NCBI RefSeq assembly: GCF_018613325.1
Contig: NZ_JAGGQJ010000036.1
Span: 1 to 64,000 of the forward strand
Reading direction: 5' to 3'
Length of the DNA stretch: 64,000 bases
Source of the DNA: Bacillus sp. ISL-34
Lineage (GTDB): Bacteria; Bacillota; Bacilli; Bacillales; DSM-1321
This document shows positions 7,471-14,503 of the stretch, piece after piece. The first letter of the stretch is position 1. Each line of letters starts with the position of its first letter. A program made the position numbers and the translations under genes. The notes below the pieces were generated by a model. It worked only from the letters and a program-made list of their open reading frames with translations, was not told the DNA's origin and made no database searches.

Positions 7471-8784
7471 TTATGAAACGTGTGCTTCGTCAGCTTCCTC
7501 ATGCTGAAGGGATGCTGGAGTAGGCGCTAAAACTGTCCGGAAGTTAAAAAATAGATTCATAAAGATAGCAGTTAGGCTTCCAGTAATTACTCCATCGCTA
7601 ACGATGATTTTTATTGCTGAAGGCAATTGACTAAATAACTCAGGTACGACGGTGGCTCCCAGTCCTAGCGAAATTGAGCAAGCAACAATAAGTGCGTTAT
7701 GTTGATTGCTGAAATCTACTGAACCTAGCATTTTAATTCCTGAAGACACGACCATACCAAACAATACAACCGTAGCACCGCCAAGCACGGGGGCAGGAAT
7801 AATGGTAGCAATGGCAGCAATTTTAGGAACTAAACCAAGAAAAACTAGGATACTACCTGCTGCAACCACAACGTTCGTTGATTTGTTTTGAGATAATTGA
7901 ACCAGTCCTACATTTTGAGCAAAGGTGTTGTAGGGAAAGGCATTAAAGATGCCTCCTAAGGTGATGGCCAAGCCTTCTGCTCGATATCCTCGAGTGAGAT
8001 CATCTTGTGTAACAGGACGATCACAAATTTTCCCTAAGGCAAAAAACACACCGGTTGATTCAACAACAATGACTAATCCTACAATTAACATCGTCAGTAT
8101 CGGACCGATCTCGAAAGATGGGACACCGAAATAGAAAGGTTGAGGAATACGGAACCACGAAGCTTCTACAACCTCATGAAAATCTACTTTCCCCAACATT
8201 GCCGCTAATGCTGTACCTGCGATAATTCCTAAGAGCACAGAAAGAGAGCGGACATATCCTTTAAAGAAACGATTGATGATGAGAATAACAGCGATGACAC
8301 CCATGGATAACATCAAGTTATCTAAGCTGCCGAAGTCCGGCTTCCCGGTTCCCCCTGCCATATTTCTAATTCCTGATGGAATTAACGATAGTCCAATGAT
8401 CGTGACGACAGTTCCCGTGACAACAGGTGGAAAGAACTTTACGAGTTTTCCAAGATAGCGAGCAAATAAAAAAATGAAGATTCCTGTTGCTATAATAGAT
8501 CCGTAAATGGCAGGAATGCCATATTGCGATCCGATAGCGACCATCGGCGTCAGGGCGACAAACGAAGCACCCAAAACAACGGGTAACCCAATACCAAAAT
8601 ATTTGTTTTTCCATGCCTGTAGTAAGGTAGCAATGCCACAAGTTAATAAATCAATGGCAACCAAGTAAGCCAATTGCTCTGGAGTAAGGTTTAATGCCCT
8701 CCCAACAAGCAATGGAACAAGAATCGCTCCAGCATACATGGCCATGACGTGCTGGAATCCTAACGAAAATACTTTTGAATTCAT
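7471..8784 (-). CDS. NCS2-family urate/xanthine permease (PucJ/PucK type)
   Basis: A cytoplasmic-membrane symporter of 437 residues with about 12-14 hydrophobic segments. The NCS2 features are ALTPMVAIGSQYG in TM3, VVESTGVFFALG in TM8 (conserved Glu) and YNTFAQNVGLVQLSQ in TM10. Family members closest to this pattern are the B. subtilis uric acid permeases PucJ and PucK, and the neighbouring urate-degradation genes support urate as substrate. It heads the run of four genes. A strong hairpin with a T-run lies 30 bases before its start, either the terminator of the upstream gene or an attenuator. Confidence 0.88.
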   Translation of the reverse strand: MNSKVFSLGFQHVMAMYAGAILVPLLVGRALNLTPEQLAYLVAIDLLTCGIATLLQAWKNKYFGIGLPVVLGASFVALTPMVAIGSQYGIPAIYGSIIATGIFIFLFARYLGKLVKFFPPVVTGTVVTIIGLSLIPSGIRNMAGGTGKPDFGSLDNLMLSMGVIAVILIINRFFKGYVRSLSVLLGIIAGTALAAMLGKVDFHEVVEASWFRIPQPFYFGVPSFEIGPILTMLIVGLVIVVESTGVFFALGKICDRPVTQDDLTRGYRAEGLAITLGGIFNAFPYNTFAQNVGLVQLSQNKSTNVVVAAGSILVFLGLVPKIAAIATIIPAPVLGGATVVLFGMVVSSGIKMLGSVDFSNQHNALIVACSISLGLGATVVPELFSQLPSAIKIIVSDGVITGSLTAIFMNLFFNFRTVLAPTPASLQHEEADEAHVS

Positions 8785-8810
8785 CTGTACTCCCCCTTAA
8801 TTTGCTTTTT

Positions 8811-8859
8811 AAAAAAAGCCGCAGAAATAGAAGGGGTTTCCTCCTATATCTACGGCTCT
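8811..8859 (-). terminator. Strong hairpin plus T-run before the urate permease
   Basis: On the minus strand AGCCGTAGATATAGGAGG pairs with CCTTCTATTTCTGCGGCT with three imperfections, followed by seven T. It could end the DUF2294 transcript or attenuate the urate operon. Confidence 0.7.
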
Positions 8860-8954
8860 CAAATTACGTATAACGAAATTTAAGCTCCTGAATCCTTGAA
8901 ACAAGTCTGTGAAGAAAAAATGATAAATCAAAATCTCTCCAACACTAATATTGA

Positions 8955-9296
8955 TTAGATATCAAGCGATTGTTCTAGGTAAATCACCGTACAAGCATGC
9001 TCACTTGTGGAATCGTAATCCTTAAATATGGTGTTAACCTTCATCCCAAATCGCCTCTCAAAGTTTTCTTTTAATCGAAGTTTATATTCCATGGCTAAAG
9101 CCCCATCGACGGATAAGGTCAGCTCAGGATACCTTTCACTTAATACTGAGATTAAAGGCGAGCGCTTCGTCTGCGCAAAAATGACAATGCGATTATCCTG
9201 GATGTCAATTTTTTGCTTACTAACTCCCGTACTATAAATTTCTTGGTTGACGTCATTATATAACTGTGACAGCTGCATTTTAAAAGAAGAATTCAC
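8955..9296 (-). CDS. DUF2294 (MpsC-like) protein
   Basis: A small soluble 113-residue protein with the DUF2294 pattern: an N-terminal helix, then KQKIDIQDNRIVIFAQ, ERYPELTLSVDGALAMEYK and FGMKVNTIFKDYD. DUF2294 occurs in proteins called MpsC-like (membrane potential generation), but function is poorly known and I assign none. The GTG at 9296 follows AGGTGAG; an internal ATG at 9278 is an alternative. It precedes the urate permease in the same direction, separated by 170 bases that contain a terminator-like hairpin. Confidence 0.7.
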   Translation of the reverse strand: MNSSFKMQLSQLYNDVNQEIYSTGVSKQKIDIQDNRIVIFAQTKRSPLISVLSERYPELTLSVDGALAMEYKLRLKENFERRFGMKVNTIFKDYDSTSEHACTVIYLEQSLDI

Positions 9297-9380
9297 CCAT
9301 ACTCACCTGCTGCTTCTAGTTCTTGTATTAATCATATAAAAATTATTGCCCTTTGACACTATTTATGTAAGGAAATCTAA

Positions 9381-9581
9381 CATATTATTTTAATTTCTTA
9401 CCAGTCCATAGCAGCTCCATCCACTCGAGGATCGACACTTTGGGATCATTTGAAAGAAATTCGAAGTGAATACGACTTTGTAACTTTTACTCTAAAAGAA
9501 TATCGAATGACATTTAAGCATCTTCATCAATTAGCTTTGGAAAATGGTTATGCCATTCATCTAATAATTACATGCACATAA
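9381..9581 (+). pseudogene. Unidentified coding remnant
   Basis: A stop-free stretch encoding APSTRGSTLWDHLKEIRSEY and continuing FTLKEYRMTFKHLHQLALENG has protein-like composition but no start codon or ribosome binding site. Its 3' end overlaps an Old Yellow Enzyme fragment on the other strand, marking a recombination junction near 9557-9581. Family not recognised. Confidence 0.3.
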
Positions 9582-9745
9582 GCGAGATTTAATTTAGCTA
9601 ATTCAGGAATTAAAAAACGATATACATCTAAACCATTTTCTCCTTCATTTATACCTATAAAGTCTAAGTTACCAGGAGAAATTCGGAATCCGGTACAATT
9701 TGCACCAATTTCTTCTGCTACAGGGGCTAAAAAATACACCCTCAA
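9557..9745 (-). pseudogene. Internal fragment of an Old Yellow Enzyme-type alkene reductase
   Basis: The 62-codon frame reads APVAEEIGANCTGFRISPGN and later YRFLIPELAKLNLAYVHVI. This matches the middle of NADH:flavin oxidoreductases (conserved GxxRxGxRxSP and LNLAYxHVIE). Both ends are missing: it begins inside a 12-bp hairpin and stops right after HVI. It is a relic, not a gene. Confidence 0.75.
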
Positions 9746-9771
9746 TTGCTAGACTTTTTGTCTAGCAATTG
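9743..9771. repeat. Perfect 12-bp inverted repeat at the edge of the OYE fragment
   Basis: CAATTGCTAGAC-TTTTT-GTCTAGCAATTG. It coincides with the point where the Old Yellow Enzyme homology starts, so it may mark a breakpoint or a captured terminator. Confidence 0.6.
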
Positions 9772-9812
9772 GGGTGCAGTTCAGTTCATAGAAATTGACC
9801 TTTTTATTTTGT

Positions 9813-9980
9813 CTTGTTCAAGTAACTCACCCGTTAGTTCTATAAGAGGTAGCGTCAGGAAAATGCGTATTTATAACGTTAAAGAAAATTTCGATATTAA
9901 AAAGCCCAATTTCTCAGCATTAAAATTGAGAAATTGGGCTTTTTCCGTTACTCCATTAAAGCGCCCGATTCTTGAATAAC
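9813..9980. repeat. Dispersed repeat interrupted by a 16-bp hairpin
   Basis: Bases 9813-9855 (TTGTTCAAGTAACTCACCC, GTTAGTTCTATAAG) and 9951-9980 (the inverted CCATTAAAGCGCCCGATTCTTGAATAA) are modules of the intergenic repeat family. Between them AAAGCCCAATTTCTCA (9901-9916) and its exact complement (9927-9942) form a strong hairpin usable as a bidirectional terminator. Confidence 0.55.
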
Positions 9981-10032
9981 TAAAAATGACTTAGTACACG
10001 ATCTTTTCTAACAACGTACGGTGACCCAAGAT

Positions 10033-10058
10033 GTAGCTATTCTACTTTGCGGGTAATA
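10033..10058 (+). repeat. Third, diverged copy of the phosphatase-flanking repeat core
   Basis: GTAGCTATTCTACTTTGCGG matches 18 of 20 positions of the right arm beginning at 3421 (GTATCTACTCTACTTTGCGG). No partner arm is seen nearby. Confidence 0.4.
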
Positions 10059-10118
10059 GGTTCGCTGGCCCCCCCTTATAGAAAAAATATTTTTATGACT
10101 GATTTGACGCTCACCTTT

Positions 10119-10176
10119 ATGTAAGTACCTGTATTAAAAGTGCATACTTACATATTTGCAGTGTGCACTTTATAAT
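10119..10176 (+). promoter_or_regulatory. Promoter and HxlR-type operator of the quinone reductase gene
   Basis: ATGTAAGTA (10119-10127) and TACTTACAT (10145-10153) are a perfect inverted repeat. AAGTGCA (10138-10144) and TGCACTT (10164-10170) form a second, overlapping one, and TATAAT follows at 10171-10176. GTAAGTAT also occurs 5' of the hxlR gene at about 11224. Confidence 0.6.
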
Positions 10177-10210
10177 CAAGATATAAATAATACTTTAGGA
10201 GGACAAATCT

Positions 10211-10771
10211 TTGAAAACTCTTGTTATCGTAACACATCCCAGCATAGAAACATCCGTCATTAATAAGCGATGGGTAGAAGAACTGAAAAAATATCCGGAA
10301 AAGTTTACTGTTCACGAATTGACTAAAGTTTACCCTGATGGAAACATAGACGTGGAAAAAGAACAAAAATTGGTTGAATCACATGGTAATCTTGTTTTGC
10401 AGTTCCCTATATATTGGTTTAATTGTCCGCCTCTCCTTAAAAAATGGTTTGACGATGTTTTAGCTTATGGATGGGCTTATGGTTCAAATGGCGGAGATAA
10501 ATTAAGGAATCGTAAAGTTGCTTTAGGTGTATCTGCAGGAATCAAAAAAGAGGATTATAGTAAAAACGGAAGATATCGGTATACACTTGAACAACTATTA
10601 GTTCCATTTGAAACGACTTTCCTGTATTGCAATGCAGATTATCGTTCGTTCTTTGCGTTTTATGGCAAAGAAAATGAGCCGGGTGGAAACGAAGAAGAAG
10701 AAAATGAGTCGGGTGCAAGTGAATTGGAAAAAAGCGCTCAGGATTATTTGAATTTTGTTGACAACCTGTAA
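10211..10771 (+). CDS. Flavodoxin-fold NAD(P)H:quinone oxidoreductase
   Basis: A cytoplasmic FMN/FAD enzyme of the NQO/YwrO/MdaB type, 186 residues. It starts MKTLVIVTHPS (phosphate-binding loop) and has LVLQFPIYWFNCPPLLKKWFDDVLAYGWAYG pieces typical of the family. Such enzymes reduce quinones or electrophiles by two electrons. The TTG start at 10211 follows AGGAGG. It converges with an HxlR regulator, and its promoter carries two nested inverted repeats; in B. subtilis HxlR proteins such as YodB and HypR control quinone-responsive reductases. An acidic insert (EEEENE, about 157-162) precedes the last helix. Confidence 0.85.
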   Translation: MKTLVIVTHPSIETSVINKRWVEELKKYPEKFTVHELTKVYPDGNIDVEKEQKLVESHGNLVLQFPIYWFNCPPLLKKWFDDVLAYGWAYGSNGGDKLRNRKVALGVSAGIKKEDYSKNGRYRYTLEQLLVPFETTFLYCNADYRSFFAFYGKENEPGGNEEEENESGASELEKSAQDYLNFVDNL

Positions 10772-10795
10772 TAGGCAGCTTAATTAAAGCTATAA

Positions 10796-10824
10796 AAAAG
10801 AAGTATTTTTATTATACTTCTTTT
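10796..10824. terminator. Bidirectional terminator between reductase and hxlR genes
   Basis: AAAAGAAGTAT (10796-10806) pairs perfectly with ATACTTCTTTT (10814-10824), with A- and T-runs on both sides. Confidence 0.8.
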
Positions 10825-10846
10825 GATTTAAACAAAATAGCTATGC

Positions 10847-11206
10847 CTACCTCTGTACATCCTCCAGAGCTGGCAAACGGTTTTTCTCTCCCCACTCGCA
10901 CATCATATTTAACAAAGGAACGAGAGAAAGACCACGGTCAGATAATGAATATTCAACTTTTGGAGGTACTTGGGGAAATTCCTTGCGTATGATAAGGCCA
11001 TCTGCCTCAAGCTCTTTTAACATGATGCTTAGCGTTTTAAAAGAAATGATACCGATACTTCGCTTCAGCTCATTATGCCGCATAACCTTATTTTCAGACA
11101 GCCAATATATAATGATCATTTTATATTTACCGCCTATTAAGGACAACGTATATCCAAAGCCAGTGTCTTTTCGTTCAACGCCAGTCGGAACACAGGTTTT
11201 GCGCAT
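10847..11206 (-). CDS. HxlR-family transcriptional regulator
   Basis: A 119-residue winged-helix regulator with the HxlR hallmarks: YTLSLIGGKYKMIIIYWL, RHNELKRSIGIISFKTLS (recognition region), LEADGLIIRKEFPQVPPKVEYSLSD pieces and a terminal dimer helix. Cys5 stands in the N-terminal position used by YodB (Cys6) to sense quinones and diamide, so redox sensing is plausible. AAAGGAGAG precedes the ATG. It likely represses the converging quinone reductase gene; GTAAGTAT upstream of its own start suggests autoregulation. Confidence 0.88.
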   Translation of the reverse strand: MRKTCVPTGVERKDTGFGYTLSLIGGKYKMIIIYWLSENKVMRHNELKRSIGIISFKTLSIMLKELEADGLIIRKEFPQVPPKVEYSLSDRGLSLVPLLNMMCEWGEKNRLPALEDVQR

Positions 11207-11377
11207 AAGTTACACTCTCCTTTAGGTAAGTATATGAAATATCCTTTACAATAGATCATTATGCAATCTTATTGCAAAGGATGTAAAGTAAAATCGCTAT
11301 AAAATTTTGCTATATCTTTAATTCGAGTAAATTTTAACAAAACACCCCTTAGATTGACTGTTAAAAAACTTCTTCTT

Positions 11378-11411
11378 TATTCAATTAAATTGCCCTTTAA
11401 TGGAATAACAT
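11378..11411 (+). repeat. Degenerate repeat module
   Basis: TATTCAATTAAATTGCCCTT and TAATGGAATAA resemble the second module of the 3913-4043 copy. The rest of 11226-11489 shows no gene I can support. Confidence 0.35.
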
Positions 11412-11489
11412 GACTGGCGTTTTAAACAACTTTATTGTAAATGTAACAACAAAAAATAGCCTCTACTCAAAGCGAGTAAGGGCTATTGA

Positions 11490-12629
11490 TTATGCTGCAA
11501 ACAATTTAGTGAAAGTAGCTTTACCTGCTTTCTTATCTACAGTTATCTTTTTAGCTTCCTGGAATTTAGATAATTCTGATTCAGTACCTTTTCCAAAGAT
11601 AGAATCAAGTGATCCAGGGTTAAACCCTGCCATATATAGTGCAAGCCTGTAGGATTCATGTGAGATTGCCTTTTACACCTTTTTCGACAGTGACGATGGC
11701 AGCCTTAGTCTTAGCTCCCCATTTTCCATCCACAACAAGTTTTTTATTAAACTGTTTATTAAGTTCTGTTTGTATGCCTTTGATAAGCGCTGTTTTAGTT
11801 CCAGGACCTTTAATCCCATCCACAAAAAGACTGGCTTTATACCGGCTATTTAATGTTTTTTTGAATGGAAACTATAACACTATCCCCACTACTCGTAGGC
11901 TTCGTGTCTTCTTTGATATTTTCAGGTTTTTCACTAACATCTTTAGCGTTTCCAAAATTGATTTTCTGGCCTAGTTTTAATATAGCTGGATCGATACCGG
12001 GATTCGCTTTTATTAAACCTTTAACTTGGACGCCACCAGTACCGTCCTTATGTGCAATGCTCCATAAAGTATCTCCTTGTTGGATTTTATAAACATCAGG
12101 AGCCGGTGCTGGTTTGGCTCGGGTTTTTGAACCTTTCCAATCAAAAGCATCTCTGTAGTTATACTGACAACAAGCTTTCCAACTATAAACTCGCATTTCA
12201 TTATGGGCTTATCATACTTTCCTATCCCAACAAGCGCAATGTGAAGCTGCGCAATACTTGCAAGTGTGGCTTCATCCATAATGTCATATCGATAATCACC
12301 AGCAACACAGATTCCAAACGAGAATTGGTTGCTATTCCCTGCATGATAGGTCCTTCGGTCAATATCATATGCATATACAACTCTAGCCCTTGGAGTAATA
12401 ATCAGATTCTTTGGCTCGATAATAAATGTATTTCCAACTCCAGGCCACCCCAGCGTGTTTACATGGTAAATTGCGAAGCTTTCAGCAGTAGAATCCAGCC
12501 AAATTCTCCTTTGTTAATGAATGATGCTATACACGGCGAGTTATTGCTCTTGTGCGTTTTTGAATAAGTACCTTTTGATTTTAATTTGCCTCTTTTATTG
12601 ACTAATTGAGGAAGTTTATTAAATTCCAT
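11490..12629 (-). pseudogene. Degraded prophage endolysin (Amidase_2 + LysM + peptidoglycan-binding)
   Basis: Reading the minus strand across frames reconstructs an N-acetylmuramoyl-L-alanine amidase of about 380 codons. MEFNKLPQLVNKRGKLK begins at the ATG at 12629. DSTAESFAIYHVNTLGWPGV then TYHAGNSNQFSFGICVAGDY is the amidase domain (12290-12490). VYKIQQGDTLWSIAHKDG is LysM (about 12050-12100), and LVVDGKWGAKTKAAIV plus FNPGSLDSIFGKGTESELSK form the peptidoglycan-binding part, ending TAA at 11490. At least four frameshifts separate these pieces, so no full enzyme is made. Domain order matches phage lysins that cut the amide bond of peptidoglycan. Confidence 0.88.
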
Positions 12630-12680
12630 TTTCCATCGTTTCCTTTAATTTTAAATGGTATTCTTATTTTCGGAGCAACA

Positions 12681-12703
12681 AAAAAGACGCCTCGATAAGG
12701 CGT
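12681..12703 (-). terminator. Terminator after the CBO0543-like gene
   Basis: On the minus strand ACGCCT-TATCG-AGGCGT followed by TCTTTTTT. Confidence 0.7.
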
Positions 12704-12720
12704 TTTATGTCCCATTTTCA

Positions 12721-13182
12721 TTAATACATCTGTTTGTTAAATGAAAAATATTTCATAACTAATTTGTAATAACCATAGGTCATTAAAAGCGAAATTCCAT
12801 AACTTACTGCTGTCCAATATATATTCCATCCATTTAGGTAATCTAATTTACCTAGTATTACTAATAATAGTTCAAAGAAACTTTCACCTAAGGTTAAGAC
12901 TAAAAAAGTAATTAGGAAAGGCACTTTTTTATAATGGATTATACATATAAATAAGCAGCTCAGTATTGGAAAGAGCCCTATATCATAGGGAAGTGAGGGG
13001 AACGATAATTCTACAAAATCCTCATTCATCTTCCAAAAATAATTAAATCCAATTTTGTTTATTAAAAAAGCTATGGCAGTGCCAATCGGGTAAATAATAA
13101 CGAAAATCCTATTGTGATTTCTAACTAAATAAACTCCTAGGATCCATGGGAAAATAAAACCAACGATTGTATGAAAAAACAT
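12721..13182 (-). CDS. CBO0543-like integral membrane protein
   Basis: A 153-residue protein made almost wholly of hydrophobic segments (four or five transmembrane helices), with aromatic and tryptophan-rich loops (NYFWKMNEDF, YLNGWNIYWTAVSYG). The pattern resembles the CBO0543 family of small Bacillus and Clostridium membrane proteins of unknown role. GGGAGGGG lies before the ATG and a terminator follows. It is the only intact frame inside the prophage lysis relic, lying between the holin and endolysin remnants. Confidence 0.65.
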   Translation of the reverse strand: MFFHTIVGFIFPWILGVYLVRNHNRIFVIIYPIGTAIAFLINKIGFNYFWKMNEDFVELSFPSLPYDIGLFPILSCLFICIIHYKKVPFLITFLVLTLGESFFELLLVILGKLDYLNGWNIYWTAVSYGISLLMTYGYYKLVMKYFSFNKQMY

Positions 13183-13252
13183 ATCCCACCCCTCCCTTAT
13201 TAAATCTGATACAATAGTCTTTCCCCAAAAATCACAATAAACATACCTAAAA

Positions 13253-13275
13253 AAAAGCCACCCGATGGGCAGCTT
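13253..13275 (-). terminator. Terminator after the holin remnant
   Basis: Minus-strand AAGCTGCCC-ATC-GGGTGGCTT (closed with two G-U pairs) is followed by eight T. Confidence 0.75.
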
Positions 13276-13294
13276 ATTTCAATCCATTCTTTTT

Positions 13295-13519
13295 CTATAC
13301 TTCTTCTTGTTTATGAGCTTTCTTAGTTAGCAAAAATTGATTCTTATATACACCGTATAGGGCAAACGCTAACGGAATTGCAGCCAATAAAACATTCAAA
13401 AAGGCATCTATTGTTTTTTCGTTAAATCACGAGATTTCAAAACCTAATGCCTGAAAAAATAAAAGCAGTGGCCCCAGGACACCGCCAATTATTGCTACAT
13501 ATTGTTTTGTTTTATCCAT
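13295..13519 (-). pseudogene. Phage holin with an in-frame TGA
   Basis: From the ATG at 13519 (preceded by AAAGGGGA) the frame reads MDKTKQYVAIIGGVLGPLLL, then FFQALGFEIS, a TGA, and continues in the same frame FNEKTIDAFLNVLLAAIPLA to a basic tail KKAHKQEEV. Two hydrophobic helices and a charged C-terminus are the form of small phage holins. One nonsense codon about 31 codons in breaks an otherwise full 74-codon gene. Confidence 0.75.
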
Positions 13520-13520
13520 A

Positions 13521-13838
13521 TCAAAAATCCCCTTTGTTTTCGATTATATCAATTCGTTTATGAGCTTGTTTCGTACTTTCTTCATTACGAATCACTCTTT
13601 CTGATAATGCGGTCCAACGATGGTCACTGGCTTTAAAATCATTTCTAATTGAATCAACTGATTGACCAATATTATCTAACTTTTTCCTAATGATTGCAGA
13701 TTCTGTTGCATCATTTTTGACATTACTTTTGAAATCATTTTTTTTTATTTCTGTTAAGTATTAACAAACCAGGATGACCCCGGATGCCGTACACAATAAA
13801 CCAATTATCGTAATCAATAACTCATTTGAAACATTCAT
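13521..13838 (-). pseudogene. XhlA-like phage lysis protein with an in-frame TAA
   Basis: From the ATG at 13838 (GGAGTG upstream) the frame encodes an N-terminal membrane helix (ELLITIIGLLCTASGVILVC), then a TAA, then continues in frame with a coiled-coil-like domain (IIRKKLDNIGQSVDSIRNDF, RVIRNEESTKQAHKRIDIIE) to the TGA at 13521. This is the layout of XhlA/hemolysin-like proteins that accompany holins. The single stop at codon 26 disables it. It abuts the holin start, as expected of a lysis cassette. Confidence 0.7.
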
Positions 13839-13860
13839 TTTTTCACTCCGTTTGTATATA

Positions 13861-13885
13861 AAATAAAAAGCCCTATTCGGCTTTT
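13861..13885 (-). terminator. Terminator upstream of the lysis cassette
   Basis: AAAAGCC (13866-13872) pairs with GGCTTTT (13879-13885). On the minus strand it is followed by TTTTTATTTT. It probably ended the lost structural-gene transcript. Confidence 0.55.
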
Positions 13886-13955
13886 GGTTGCAATCGATTA
13901 ATTATTTTTGTCCTCACGCTTCCGTTAATGCTGAAAAGGCTTAGTTCCCTTTTTT

Positions 13956-14426
13956 GTGCAGCACTCCCTTTATTATATTTCAGGTCAAGGTCTTGTTTTA
14001 CAAACTCCTAAAACACATAGCGGAAAAAGAAATATTTCTATTACTAATGAGATGATTGAAGAATTACAATCTTACAAAGTTAAGAAACAGGCACAACTTT
14101 TTAAAGTGGGGTTGAAGTTAATAGAGGATCACTTTGTCGTTTCTGCTTTTGGTGGAGATCCAGTAAACCCCAATAGGATACACAAGCAGTTTCTTTATGA
14201 TGGTAAGCTTGCCGGAATGAAGAGGATTCGATTTCATAATTTACGCCATACACTTGCAACTATAATGTTGGAAATCGGAGAAAATTCTAAAGTGATGTCA
14301 GAAAGATTAGGACATTCAAATATTTCTATAACATTAGATAAATATAGTCATGTAACTCAGAATATACAGGACTCTTCGGCAGAAAACTTTTCAAAAGCAC
14401 TAGGTAAAAAGAGCCTTGAGCAATAA
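13956..14426 (+). pseudogene. C-terminal part of a phage tyrosine integrase
   Basis: The 156-codon frame holds the end of the catalytic domain: TPKTHSGKRNISIT, then HNLRHTLATIMLEIGENSKV, ERLGHSNISITLDKYSHVT. The H-x-L-R-H, L-G-H and Tyr catalytic residues are present. The N-terminal arm- and core-binding domains and the first catalytic Arg (ALGLRW region) are missing, and the GTG at 13956 has no ribosome binding site. It is a truncated integrase marking one end of the prophage relic, next to mutL. Confidence 0.82.
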
Positions 14427-14457
14427 ATGTGGTCATTTAGTGGTATTTCATAAAAAT

Positions 14458-14498
14458 AACACTGGAGAACCCTTGTAAATAAAGGATTCTCCAGTGTT
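14458..14498. terminator. Bidirectional terminator between integrase remnant and mutL
   Basis: AACACTGGAGAA (14458-14469) pairs exactly with TTCTCCAGTGTT (14487-14498). It lies six bases from the mutL stop codon. Confidence 0.8.
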
Positions 14499-14503
14499 TA
14501 TAA

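Noticed and set aside
8860-8960. Possible purine riboswitch before the urate permease
   Set aside because: I could not find the conserved purine-aptamer core; only the terminator-like stem is clear.
11410-12567. Several plus-strand frames of 75-170 codons
   Set aside because: They are antisense to the endolysin pseudogene, whose minus-strand domains are clearly recognisable.
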